A DNA stretch of 64,000 bases from Hyphomicrobiales bacterium (lineage in GTDB: Bacteria; Pseudomonadota; Alphaproteobacteria; Rhizobiales; Rhizobiaceae): NCBI GenBank assembly GCA_900469345.1, contig UBWZ01000015.1, positions 62,001 to 126,000 on the forward strand, in the 5' to 3' direction. Position 1 is the first letter of the stretch. The number at the start of each line of letters is the position of its first letter. The notes below the pieces were generated by a model that ran no database searches, had not been told where the DNA came from, and saw nothing but the letters and a program-made list of their open reading frames with translations. A program made the position numbers and the translations under genes. This document shows positions 46,016 to 54,389 of this stretch, piece after piece.

Positions 46016-46372
46016 ATGAAATACATCGCACTGATCTACATGGACCCTGCCAAAAGCCCGCCGCCGGAGTCGCCTGACTTTGGCAAGATGATGAGCGATT
46101 ACGGGATCGCCACGCAGACCTACAAGACGAACGGCGCCTGGATTGCCGGCGAAGCCCTGCAGCCGGTGATGACGGCAACTACGGTGCGGGTCAGGAACGG
46201 CCGGACCGAGACGATGGACGGTCCGTTTGCCGAGACCAAGGAGCATCTCGGCGGACTTTACGTCCTCGACTGCGCGGATCTCGACGAGGCCATACGCTAT
46301 GCGGCGATGATCCCGCATGCGGCCATGGGCAGCGTCGAGGTGCGGCCCATCTGGACGATCGACCGGGCATGA
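46016..46372 (+). CDS. YCII-related DGPF-domain protein
   Basis: A 118-residue dimeric alpha/beta-barrel-like protein of the YCII/DGPF family. The name motif is present in ETMDGPFAETKEHLGGLYVLD, with the catalytic-looking His in the same block; the opening MKYIALIYMD is canonical. DGPF proteins accompany ECF42-type sigma factors and are their usual targets; their biochemical activity is unsettled. ATG 46016 follows AGAGGATAG. Its stop overlaps the sigma factor start as ATGA, so the two are coupled. Confidence 0.9.
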   Translation: MKYIALIYMDPAKSPPPESPDFGKMMSDYGIATQTYKTNGAWIAGEALQPVMTATTVRVRNGRTETMDGPFAETKEHLGGLYVLDCADLDEAIRYAAMIPHAAMGSVEVRPIWTIDRA

Positions 46373-47622
46373 GTGGGGACGGGGAGATGGTTCCCGTCGC
46401 CGAGGCGATCGAGCAGATCGCCCGGCACGACCGGGGCCGTCTCCTCTCCAGCCTCGTCGGGTCGCTCAGGGATTTCCAGCTTGCCGAGGACAGCCTGCAG
46501 GACGCGTTCGAGTCCGCGCTTGTTCACTGGGGCCGCAACGGTCTTCCCGCCTCTGCGCATGGCTGGCTGATGCAGGTCGCCCGCCGCAAGGCTATCGACC
46601 GGCTGCGGCGCTCGTCCAGCCTTCGGGCAAAGTCCGACGAGATCGCCTATCTCGCGGAGCAGGAGAACCGAACCGCTGCCGACGACGATCCGGATCCGAT
46701 CGGCGACGAACGCCTCAAGCTGATCTTTGCCTGTTGCCATCCGGCGCTGGACGCCAAGACCTGTGTTGCGCTGACGCTGCGTTCCGTCTGCGGGCTTCGG
46801 ACGGAGGAGATTGCGTCGGCCTATCTCGACAGCCACGAGGCCATGGCCCAGCGTCTGGTGCGTGCCCGCCACAAGATCGCCAAGGCCGGCATTGCCTACG
46901 CAGTGCCCGGGCCCGATGGCTGGGCAGCACGGCTGGAGACGGTGCTTGCCTCCGTCTACCTGATCTTCAACGAGGGATATGCCTCGCAGGGCAGCCAGCA
47001 CATTCGCGTCGATCTCTGCGAGGAGGCGCTGCGGCTCGGACGGCTGCTGGTGGCGCTGCGACCGGACGAGCCCGAGATCGAGGGGCTGCTGGCGCTGATG
47101 CTGCTGCACCATGCACGCCGGGCGGCACGCCTTGGCAAGGCCGGCGAGATCCTGACGCTCGAGGCGCAGGATCGCAGCCTCTGGGATCGCGCCGGAATCG
47201 CGGAGGGTGCGGCTCTCGTCGAACAGGCGCTGCGGCGGGGCCGGCCCGGCCCCTATCAGTTGCAGGCGGCGATCATCGCGGTGCATGCGGATGCGGCGAG
47301 CTTTGCCGAAACCAACTGGATGGAGATCGTCTGCCTCTACGACGAGCTTGCCCGCACCGGGGGCAATCCCGTCTACGAACTCAACCGCATCGTGGCGCTT
47401 TCCTACGTGGAGGGACCGGCCGCCGCGCTCGCGCGGCTCGAGCCGATCGCCATGGCGCTTTTGCAATACCAGCCGTTTCATGCGGTGCAGGCCGACCTGC
47501 TTTCGCGGCTGGGTCAGGCCGGCGCGGCAGCGGTCGCCTATCGCCGGGCCATCGACCTGTCGCAATCTGCGGCGGAAAGGCTGTTTCTGCAGCAGCGGCT
47601 CGAGGCGCTCGCCGGTGTTTAG
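46369..47622 (+). CDS. ECF sigma factor with C-terminal TPR extension (ECF42-like)
   Basis: A 417-residue extracytoplasmic-function sigma factor. Region 2 (about 10-85) has FQLAEDSLQDAFESAL and HGWLMQVARRKAIDRLRR. Region 4 (about 110-165) has LTLRSVCGLRTEEIASAYL. The remaining 240 residues form a TPR-like extension (IFNEGYASQGSQHIRVDLCEEA, LLALMLLHHARRAAR) that in ECF42 proteins is needed for activity and replaces an anti-sigma factor. No anti-sigma gene is adjacent. It overlaps the DGPF gene and is convergent with a LysE gene. Confidence 0.92.
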   Translation: MSGDGEMVPVAEAIEQIARHDRGRLLSSLVGSLRDFQLAEDSLQDAFESALVHWGRNGLPASAHGWLMQVARRKAIDRLRRSSSLRAKSDEIAYLAEQENRTAADDDPDPIGDERLKLIFACCHPALDAKTCVALTLRSVCGLRTEEIASAYLDSHEAMAQRLVRARHKIAKAGIAYAVPGPDGWAARLETVLASVYLIFNEGYASQGSQHIRVDLCEEALRLGRLLVALRPDEPEIEGLLALMLLHHARRAARLGKAGEILTLEAQDRSLWDRAGIAEGAALVEQALRRGRPGPYQLQAAIIAVHADAASFAETNWMEIVCLYDELARTGGNPVYELNRIVALSYVEGPAAALARLEPIAMALLQYQPFHAVQADLLSRLGQAGAAAVAYRRAIDLSQSAAERLFLQQRLEALAGV

Positions 47623-47631
47623 GAGGGCCTT

Positions 47632-48273
47632 TTACCGCGCCTGCGTCAGCAGGATCTTGGCGGCAAACACCGAGAACACGCCGGCAATCGTGTAGTCGAG
47701 CCCGCGCAGCACCTGCCGGTTCGCCTGCAGCCATGACGAGAGCCGGTGCGCAGCCAAAACGGCAATGATGTTGACCGGCATGCCGACCACAATGAAATAC
47801 AAGCCGAGGAAGACCAGCTTGCCGGTGACGTGCGGGTCGGTTGCCGTGACGAACTGCGGCAGGAAGGTCATGAAGAAGATGATGACCTTGGGATTGAGTA
47901 TGTTGACCCAGAAGCCGACGGACATGTTGGCGAGCGGGCTGCTCCTCGTCGCGTCGACCTTCTGAACCGAGAGGCTCGAGCCGAAGCGGATCGCCTGCAG
48001 AGCCAGCCAGAGAAGATAGGCGGCCCCGCCGGTCTTCAGGATGAAGAAGGCGGTGGGCGAGGCGGTGATCAGCGCGGAAATGCCGAAGGCGACCAGAAGC
48101 GTGTGGCAGACGACACCGAAGCTCGTGCCGAGAACGACCCACATCGCAGGACCGCGGCCCTGGCCAAGCGCCCGGCTGATGGACAGGGTCATGTCCGGTC
48201 CGGGCGTCAGGGCGAGCAGCAGCGCTGCCGCGGTGAAGGTCAGAAGCGTGGCAAGGCTCGGGACGAAATCCAT
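47632..48273 (-). CDS. LysE/RhtB family translocator
   Basis: A 213-residue inner-membrane exporter with about six spans. The N-terminal LALTPGPDMTLSISRALGQGR is the family signature, followed by GTSFGVVCHTLLVAFGIS and GGAAYLLWLALQAIR. Family members export basic amino acids, homoserine, threonine or related compounds; the substrate here is unknown. It is convergent with the ECF sigma gene, ten bases apart. No LysG-type regulator is adjacent. Confidence 0.9.
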   Translation of the reverse strand: MDFVPSLATLLTFTAAALLLALTPGPDMTLSISRALGQGRGPAMWVVLGTSFGVVCHTLLVAFGISALITASPTAFFILKTGGAAYLLWLALQAIRFGSSLSVQKVDATRSSPLANMSVGFWVNILNPKVIIFFMTFLPQFVTATDPHVTGKLVFLGLYFIVVGMPVNIIAVLAAHRLSSWLQANRQVLRGLDYTIAGVFSVFAAKILLTQAR

Positions 48274-48451
48274 GGACGTGCTCGACTGGCTAGATCAGAT
48301 GCTTCTGATCTAGCCGGGATCGAGCTCCATGCCAATCCGCCGCCGTAAAGCGTGTTGCGATCTTTCACAGTCGGTCGCCCTGCACGCTTTATGTTTCTGC
48401 ATGATCGCATGTCGGTGTCGCACAACCGCTGCATGCTTAGCGCGACATACC

Positions 48452-49309
48452 CTAGCGGCGGCTGATGAACTGCTTCGATGCGTCGGCGTGGTCCGGATGC
48501 CAGCGCGACAGGGGAGGCCGGTTCTCGACGATATCGTGAACCGCCCAGATCATCCGCCGTTCGTCGGTGGCCCGGTCGACATCATTGTCGGGGCACAGGA
48601 TGTAAAAGTCGCCGCGCGCCAGACTTTGCATCATAAAGTCGACGGTCTGTTCCGGCGTCCAGGCGGCAGCCGGCTTTTCGGTGCGGTCGCCCTTGGTCAG
48701 CCCGGTGTAGACGAAGCCGGGGATCAGCAGATGGGCCGAAACCTTGCACTCCGCGGTGTTGCGCAATTCGTGCTGGAGCGCTTCGGTGAAGGCTTTGACG
48801 CCCGCCTTGGCGACGTTGTAGGCCGGATCGCCGGGCGGCGTGGTGATGCCCTGCTTGGAGCCGGTATTGATGATCAGCGCCGGCTCGCCATGGGCGATCA
48901 TGGCCGGGCCGAAGATGCGGCTGCCGTTGACGACACCCATCAGGTTGACGCCGAGCACGTTATCCCAATTCGCCTGGGGCCCGAACAGGCTGCTGCCGGG
49001 CTGGATGCCGGCGTTGTTCATCAGCACATGGATGCGGCCGAAACGCTGGATGACGGCGCGTTCGAGCGCTGCGATCTCGTCGGGCTTCGAGACATCGGTG
49101 CCGATCGCCGCGACGTCCTGCTCGCCGTCTTCGGCAAGAGCCGACACTTCGCGGCAGGCTGCGGCAAGGTTTTCGCCTTCCAGATCGGCCAGAACGACGG
49201 ACAGGCCGAGCTGCGCAAAGTGCTTGGCTGCGGCAAGGCCGATGCCGGAGGCGGCGCCGGTGACGACGGCGACATTGTCCTTTTTCAGAGCGGGATGAGC
49301 GATGGTCAT
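48452..49309 (-). CDS. Short-chain dehydrogenase/reductase family oxidoreductase
   Basis: A 285-residue classical SDR. The cofactor motif TGAASGIG is at residues 17-24, NNAG follows near 95, and the catalytic Ser and YxxxK are in NTGSKQG and AYNVAKAG (about 163-168). The aspartate in VVLADLEGE at the end of strand 2 suggests NAD rather than NADP. The C-terminal 50 residues, ending ADASKQFISRR, are longer than the core. The substrate is unknown. GAGGAG precedes the start. Confidence 0.88.
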   Translation of the reverse strand: MTIAHPALKKDNVAVVTGAASGIGLAAAKHFAQLGLSVVLADLEGENLAAACREVSALAEDGEQDVAAIGTDVSKPDEIAALERAVIQRFGRIHVLMNNAGIQPGSSLFGPQANWDNVLGVNLMGVVNGSRIFGPAMIAHGEPALIINTGSKQGITTPPGDPAYNVAKAGVKAFTEALQHELRNTAECKVSAHLLIPGFVYTGLTKGDRTEKPAAAWTPEQTVDFMMQSLARGDFYILCPDNDVDRATDERRMIWAVHDIVENRPPLSRWHPDHADASKQFISRR

Positions 49310-49349
49310 GGGAACTCCTCTAAGACGCTGCTGTTCAAAGGTCCTGCGG

Positions 49350-49365
49350 GATATGGTACCCTATC
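49350..49365. promoter_or_regulatory. Palindrome ahead of parDE
   Basis: GATA-T-GGTACC-C-TATC is a near-perfect inverted repeat centred on GGTACC, 43 bases before the antitoxin start. ParD antitoxins normally repress their own operon by binding such repeats. It overlaps the divergent SDR promoter. Confidence 0.45.
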
Positions 49366-49377
49366 AAGACCTGTCAA
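49350..49377 (-). promoter_or_regulatory. Candidate promoter of the SDR gene
   Basis: On the minus strand TTGACA (49377-49372) and CATATC (49355-49350) are 16 bases apart, upstream of the SDR start. The -10 half overlaps the palindrome ahead of parDE. Confidence 0.45.
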
Positions 49378-49407
49378 CGTGGCGGGTGTGCGACAAGGAG
49401 CAGGCGG

Positions 49408-49656
49408 ATGAACACGATCGCCTCGATCACCCTGGATGAGGAACTGGCCGAGTTTGTCCAGAAGAAGCTGGACGACGGGCGTTACGGCTCTGCGAGCGAC
49501 GTCATCGAGGAGGCGCTGCGGCTTTTAAAGCAAAGCGAAGAGGATTCGCTCGCCGCCATTCGTGCCGCCATCGAGGAGGGCGAGGCCTCCGGGGAACCGC
49601 AGCCATTCGACGCCGATGAATTTCTGAAAGAAATGCATCGCAAACATGTCCGGTGA
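49408..49656 (+). CDS. parD: ParD-type antitoxin
   Basis: An 82-residue antitoxin with an N-terminal ribbon-helix-helix (SITLDEELAEFVQKKLDDGRY, then GSASDVIEEALRLL) that binds operator DNA, and an acidic C-terminus (EPQPFDADEFLKEMH) expected to wrap the toxin. AAGGAG precedes the start. Its last 11 bases overlap the toxin gene, the usual coupling that keeps antitoxin in excess. It belongs to type II toxin-antitoxin systems. Confidence 0.92.
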   Translation: MNTIASITLDEELAEFVQKKLDDGRYGSASDVIEEALRLLKQSEEDSLAAIRAAIEEGEASGEPQPFDADEFLKEMHRKHVR

Positions 49657-49948
49657 GGCGAAACGCTACAAACTTGCGCCGCGTGCAAGAGGAGACCTTG
49701 CTGAGATCTGGCGATACACCTTCGAAACCTGGTCTCGTGCACAAGCGGACGCCTATTACGGCGACATCATCACTACGCTGGAAGCGCTTGCGAGCGGTCG
49801 CAAGCGCGGGAAGTCGATCGACAACATTCGTCCAGGATTTCTGAGCTGCCCTTGCGGCTCGCACTGGATCGTCTACCGACCGATTGGTACGCAGTTCCTG
49901 ATCGTCCGCATCCTGCACCAGAGGATGAACCTGTCGCGCCACCTCTGA
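49646..49948 (+). CDS. parE: ParE-type toxin
   Basis: A 100-residue RelE/ParE-superfamily toxin. Features are [20 protein letters not shown] at the N-terminus, [22 protein letters not shown] in the middle and [15 protein letters not shown] at the end. ParE toxins typically poison DNA gyrase. It starts inside the antitoxin gene. No truncation is visible, so the module looks functional. It ends 110 bases before argG. Confidence 0.92.
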   Translation: MSGEAKRYKLAPRARGDLAEIWRYTFETWSRAQADAYYGDIITTLEALASGRKRGKSIDNIRPGFLSCPCGSHWIVYRPIGTQFLIVRILHQRMNLSRHL

Positions 49949-50058
49949 TCATCCCCACCCCGCTTCCCCTTGCGTGGCTTGGCAAACTCGCTAAAAGTGC
50001 CGCAACCCCAAGAGCCGGCGCTGATGCGCCCCCACCCGCAGACGGACCTGTAACAGAC

Positions 50059-51282
50059 ATGGCACTTCCGAAAGACGTAAAGAAAGTCGTCCTCGCCTAT
50101 TCCGGCGGCCTCGATACCTCGATCATCCTGAAATGGCTGCAGACCGAACTGGGCGCCGAAGTCGTGACCTTCACCGCCGATCTCGGCCAGGGCGAAGAGC
50201 TGGAGCCGGCCCGCAAGAAGGCCGAGATGCTCGGCATCAAGGAAATCTACATCGAGGACGTGCGCGAGGAGTTCGTGCGCGATTTCGTGTTCCCGATGTT
50301 CCGCGCCAATGCCGTCTACGAAGGCGTCTATCTGCTCGGCACCTCGATCGCGCGACCGCTGATCTCCAAGCACCTGATCGAGATCGCCCGCAAGACGGGC
50401 GCCGACGCGATCGCGCACGGCGCGACCGGCAAGGGCAACGACCAGGTCCGTTTCGAGCTTTCGGCCTATGCGCTCAACCCGGACATCAAGGTCATCGCAC
50501 CCTGGCGCGACTGGAGCTTCAAGAGCCGCACCGATCTGCTGAAGTTCGCCGAGGAAAACCAGATCCCGGTTGCCAAGGACAAGATGGGCGAAGCGCCGTT
50601 CTCGGTCGACGCCAACCTGCTGCACTCCTCCTCCGAGGGCAAGGTTCTGGAAGATCCGGCCGTCGAGGCGCCGGAATACGTGCACATGCGCACCATTTCG
50701 CCGGAAGCGGCACCCGACAAGGCGACGGTCATCAAGGTCGGCTTCCGCAAGGGCGATGCCTGCTCGATCAACGGCGTCGAAATGTCGCCCGCGACGCTTC
50801 TGGCCGAGCTCAACGCTTATGGCCGCGACAACGGCATCGGCCGTCTCGATCTCGTCGAAAACCGCTATGTCGGCATGAAGAGCCGCGGCGTCTACGAAAC
50901 GCCCGGCGGCACCATCCTGCTTGCTGCACACCGTGCGATCGAAAGCATCACGCTCGACCGGGGTGCTGCGCATCTCAAGGACGAACTGATGCCGCGCTAT
51001 GCGGAGCTCATCTATTTCGGCTTCTGGTTCTCGCCCGAGCGCGAGATGCTGCAGGCGGCCATCGACCGGAGCCAGGAGCATGTGGAAGGCGAAGTGACGC
51101 TGAAGCTCTACAAGGGCAATGTCATGGTGATCGGCCGCGAAAGCGAGAAGTCGCTTTACTCGGACAAGCTGGTCACCTTCGAGGACGACCAGGGCGCCTA
51201 CGACCAGAAGGATGCGGCCGGCTTCATCAAGCTCAACGCGCTGCGCCTGCGCACGCTCGCCAAGCGCAATCTGTCGAAGTAA
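50059..51282 (+). CDS. argG: Argininosuccinate synthase
   Basis: A 407-residue enzyme joining citrulline and aspartate with ATP to make argininosuccinate in arginine synthesis. The ATP loop AYSGGLDTS is at residues 13-21. [14 protein letters not shown] and [19 protein letters not shown] are family motifs. ATG 50059 gives the canonical [16 protein letters not shown] weak promoter (TTGCGT-N16-TAAAAG) lies at 49970-49997, overlapping nothing coding. A terminator follows. Confidence 0.97.
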   Translation: MALPKDVKKVVLAYSGGLDTSIILKWLQTELGAEVVTFTADLGQGEELEPARKKAEMLGIKEIYIEDVREEFVRDFVFPMFRANAVYEGVYLLGTSIARPLISKHLIEIARKTGADAIAHGATGKGNDQVRFELSAYALNPDIKVIAPWRDWSFKSRTDLLKFAEENQIPVAKDKMGEAPFSVDANLLHSSSEGKVLEDPAVEAPEYVHMRTISPEAAPDKATVIKVGFRKGDACSINGVEMSPATLLAELNAYGRDNGIGRLDLVENRYVGMKSRGVYETPGGTILLAAHRAIESITLDRGAAHLKDELMPRYAELIYFGFWFSPEREMLQAAIDRSQEHVEGEVTLKLYKGNVMVIGRESEKSLYSDKLVTFEDDQGAYDQKDAAGFIKLNALRLRTLAKRNLSK

Positions 51283-51300
51283 GGTTTTTTCGAAACGTCG

Positions 51301-51334
51301 AGGCCCGCTTTCCAACAGGAGGGCGGGCCTTTTT
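51301..51334 (+). terminator. Terminator after argG
   Basis: AGGCCCGC (51301-51308) pairs with GCGGGCCT (51323-51330), followed by TTTTT. Confidence 0.82.
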
Positions 51335-51363
51335 CTATTCTGTTTTTATTCTGAAGGTCGGTT

Positions 51364-51936
51364 CTATTCCGCCGACCGGCGCCGTTCCGCTGTTTTGGCC
51401 GGCGCGGCTTTCTTCGTGTCCGTCCCATCAGTGCCCGGCTGCGCGCCCTGACTGGTCGCCTGAAGACCGGCCGTCAGCAACCGCAGGCCCTCCGTCAGGC
51501 GCTCGCGGTGTTCCGGATCGATGCCCTGCATTGCCCGGTCGACCACATCGCCGACTTCGGCGCGGATGGCGGCAAGGATCTCGGTCGAGGCGGGCGTCAG
51601 AGTGATGCGCTTGGCACGGCGGTCGGCAGCGCAGGGCTGCCGCTCGACAAGTCCCAGGCCCTGCAGCCGATCGAGATAGGCGCACAGCGTCATCGGCTCG
51701 ACCCCCATGCGGGCTGCAATGTCGAGCTGGCGGCTTCCGTCGGTCGCCGCGATGCTGACGAGTGCGCGGGCCTCGCCCGGCGTCAGGCCAAGCCCGGCGC
51801 CCGCGACGCGTTTCTCGAAAGCAGTGCGCAGCAGGCGCGCGGCATCGCCGATCAGGAAGGCGAGATCGCTGGTTTCAGGCGGGTGAGCGGGCGTCGGGTC
51901 GGAATGGGTCATGGCCGCGGGGGTACCCTTTTTCAT
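51364..51936 (-). CDS. MarR family transcriptional regulator
   Basis: A 190-residue winged-helix regulator. The core shows GLTPGEARALVSIA, the recognition region QLDIAARMGVEPMTLCAYLDRLQGLGLVER-like helix-wing, and DRRAKRITLTPAS. An N-terminal Pro-rich stretch and a C-terminal Ala/Lys-rich tail extend the fold. MarR proteins usually sense small aromatic ligands or oxidants. ATG 51912 is an alternative start, eight codons in. It is divergent from the M3 peptidase gene; its target is unknown. Confidence 0.88.
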   Translation of the reverse strand: MKKGTPAAMTHSDPTPAHPPETSDLAFLIGDAARLLRTAFEKRVAGAGLGLTPGEARALVSIAATDGSRQLDIAARMGVEPMTLCAYLDRLQGLGLVERQPCAADRRAKRITLTPASTEILAAIRAEVGDVVDRAMQGIDPEHRERLTEGLRLLTAGLQATSQGAQPGTDGTDTKKAAPAKTAERRRSAE

Positions 51937-52088
51937 TCACAGGCGGAATTGAATTCGGCGTGTGCGCAACGTCATCAACAGCCTGGCCACGTCTCGACAG
52001 ATCGAGATCGAATGCCCATGTTGGGGTAGATGCAGTTCGCCGCTGCTTGTTCCCATCCATCCGGACCATTCTTTCGAAAGGCTCAATC

Positions 52089-54176
52089 ATGGCACATCCC
52101 CCCTTCAATCCTGCTCTTGTCGAATGGCGCGGACATCACGGGCTGCCGCAGTTCGACGCGGTGAAGGACGAGGATTTTGCGGCCGGATTCGAGGCAGCGC
52201 TCAGCGCCCACGACGCGGAGATCGATGCGATCGCCAACAATGCCGAGGCGCCGGACTTCGACAACACGGTCGTCGCCCTGGAGATCGCCGGCGACGAGCT
52301 GTCGCGCGTTTCCGCGCTGTTCTGGGGCAAGGCGGGCGCCCATACGAACGAGGCAATCCAGGCACTGGAGCGCGACATCGCACCTAAGATGTCGCGTCAC
52401 TATTCCAGGATCGGCATGAACGCGGCGCTGTTTGCCCGGATCGACCAGTTGTGGGAGACGCGGAAGTCGCTCGACCTCAGTGTCGAGCAGGAGCGCGTGC
52501 TGGAGCGCCACTGGAAGGGTTTCGTGCGAGCAGGCGCAAAGCTGCCGAAGGACGACCAGGAGCGGCTGGCGCAAATCAACGAGCGGCTGGCGGGCCTTGG
52601 CGCAAGTTTCGGCCAGAACGTGCTGGGTGACGAAAAGGCGTGGTCGCTGAAGCTGAGCGACGAGGCCGATCTCGACGGCCTTCCGCCATTCCTGATCGAT
52701 GCCATGCAGTCGGCGGCGCGCGAACGCGGCGAGGACGGTGGCGCCATGGTGACGCTGTCGCGGTCGATCATCGAACCGTTCCTGACGTTTTCGACCCGAC
52801 GGGAACTGCGCGAGCAGGCTTTCCAAGCCTGGGTTGCCCGCGGCGCCAATGGCGGCGAACGCGACAATCTGGAGATCGTGCGCGAAACGCTGGCCTTGCG
52901 GGCCGAGAAAGCAAAGCTGCTGGGCTATGAGACGTTTGCAGCCTTCAAGCTCGACAACACCATGGCCAAGACGCCGGAAACCGTAAACGGCCTGCTGCAC
53001 AGTGTCTGGGACAAGGCGCGCAGGAAGGCCCTGGAGGAAGAGGCGAGCCTTGCCGGCCTGATTGCCGAAGAGGGCGCGAACCATCCGGTGATGCCCTGGG
53101 ACTGGCGCCACTATTCCGAAAAGCTGCGCCAGCGGATGTTCGACTTCTCCGAGTCGGAGCTCAAGCCCTACCTGCAGCTCGAAAAGGTGATCCAGGCCTG
53201 CTTCGACGTCGCGGGGCGGCTGTTCGGGATCACGGTCAAGGAAGTCAACGATGTGCCGGTCTACCATCCCGATGTGCGGGTGTTCGAGATCCGCGACGAA
53301 GCGGGTGGGCTGAAGGCGCTGTTTCTCGGCGACTATTTTGCCCGCTCCTCGAAGCGGTCCGGCGCCTGGATGAGTTCCTTCCAGTCGCAGCACAAGCTGC
53401 CGCTGAAGAAAGGCACCAAGGGCGAGCTGCCGATCATCTACAATGTGTGCAATTTCGCCAAGCCGGCCGCGGGCAAGCCTGCGCTGCTGTCGCTCGACGA
53501 CGCGCGCACGCTGTTCCACGAGTTCGGCCACGGCCTGCACGGCATGCTGTCGGACGTCACCTATCCGTCCGTCGCCGGGACCAGCGTGTCACGCGATTTC
53601 GTCGAACTCCCGTCGCAGCTCTACGAACACTGGCTGACGGTGCCGGAGATCCTGACCACCTATGCCGTCCACTATGAGACCGGCGAGCCGATGCCGAAGG
53701 CACTGCTCGACAAGGTGCTGGCGGCCCGGACCTTCAATTCCGGTTTCAACACGGTGGAGTTCACCTCCTCGGCGCTGGTCGACATGGCCTTTCACACGCG
53801 TCCGCCGGCGGACAAGCCGATGGAGGTGCAGGAGGCGGTGCTGCAGGAACTCGGCCTGCCGCAGTCGATCGTCATGCGCCACGCCACGCCGCATTTCCAG
53901 CACGTGTTTTCCGGCGACGGATATTCCGCCGGCTACTACTCCTACATGTGGTCGGAGGTGCTGGATGCCGACGCTTTTGCGGCCTTCGAGGAAACCGGCA
54001 ACGCCTTCGATCCGGTCATGGCCCGCAAGCTGAAAAACAACATCTACGCGGTCGGCGGCTCGATCGATCCGGAAGACACCTACAAGGCCTTCCGCGGAAA
54101 GCTTCCCGATCCCGGTGCCATGCTGAAGAAAAAGGGGCTCGCCATGGCGGAGCAACTGGCCGGCAGCGACGCCTGA
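52089..54176 (+). CDS. M3 family metallopeptidase (oligopeptidase A / Dcp type)
   Basis: A 695-residue cytosolic zinc peptidase that degrades short peptides. The zinc motif HEFGH lies at about residues 477-481, preceded by LLSLDDARTLF; the downstream glutamate region is GTSVSRDFVELPSQLYEHW. The C-terminal YYSYMWSEVLDADAFAAFE is typical. Length fits PrlC/Dcp. ATG 52089 has AAAGG upstream; the frame is open further upstream but arginine-rich. It is divergent from the MarR gene. Confidence 0.94.
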   Translation: MAHPPFNPALVEWRGHHGLPQFDAVKDEDFAAGFEAALSAHDAEIDAIANNAEAPDFDNTVVALEIAGDELSRVSALFWGKAGAHTNEAIQALERDIAPKMSRHYSRIGMNAALFARIDQLWETRKSLDLSVEQERVLERHWKGFVRAGAKLPKDDQERLAQINERLAGLGASFGQNVLGDEKAWSLKLSDEADLDGLPPFLIDAMQSAARERGEDGGAMVTLSRSIIEPFLTFSTRRELREQAFQAWVARGANGGERDNLEIVRETLALRAEKAKLLGYETFAAFKLDNTMAKTPETVNGLLHSVWDKARRKALEEEASLAGLIAEEGANHPVMPWDWRHYSEKLRQRMFDFSESELKPYLQLEKVIQACFDVAGRLFGITVKEVNDVPVYHPDVRVFEIRDEAGGLKALFLGDYFARSSKRSGAWMSSFQSQHKLPLKKGTKGELPIIYNVCNFAKPAAGKPALLSLDDARTLFHEFGHGLHGMLSDVTYPSVAGTSVSRDFVELPSQLYEHWLTVPEILTTYAVHYETGEPMPKALLDKVLAARTFNSGFNTVEFTSSALVDMAFHTRPPADKPMEVQEAVLQELGLPQSIVMRHATPHFQHVFSGDGYSAGYYSYMWSEVLDADAFAAFEETGNAFDPVMARKLKNNIYAVGGSIDPEDTYKAFRGKLPDPGAMLKKKGLAMAEQLAGSDA

Positions 54177-54300
54177 CCCGAAAGCGCGGCGCGGCGACCC
54201 TGGCTGCAGGGCGCGGCGCGGCCGTCGCCGATGATAGATAAGGAAGCCTGCATCCGAACGGCGCGATGCGGGCTGTCGGCGTGCATCGTCGCACGCCCCC

Positions 54301-54316
54301 TTTCGCAAATGCGAAA
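54301..54316. promoter_or_regulatory. 16-base palindrome upstream of typA
   Basis: TTTCGCA-AA-TGCGAAA is a perfect 7-2-7 inverted repeat 74 bases before the typA start. It could be an operator or a leader hairpin. Confidence 0.35.
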
Positions 54317-54389
54317 AAGCAGGTAAGAGGCCGCCAAGCGAATTCGGCGCCTCCCAAGTATTGCGCCTCAAACCTTAGAGATCTTTACC

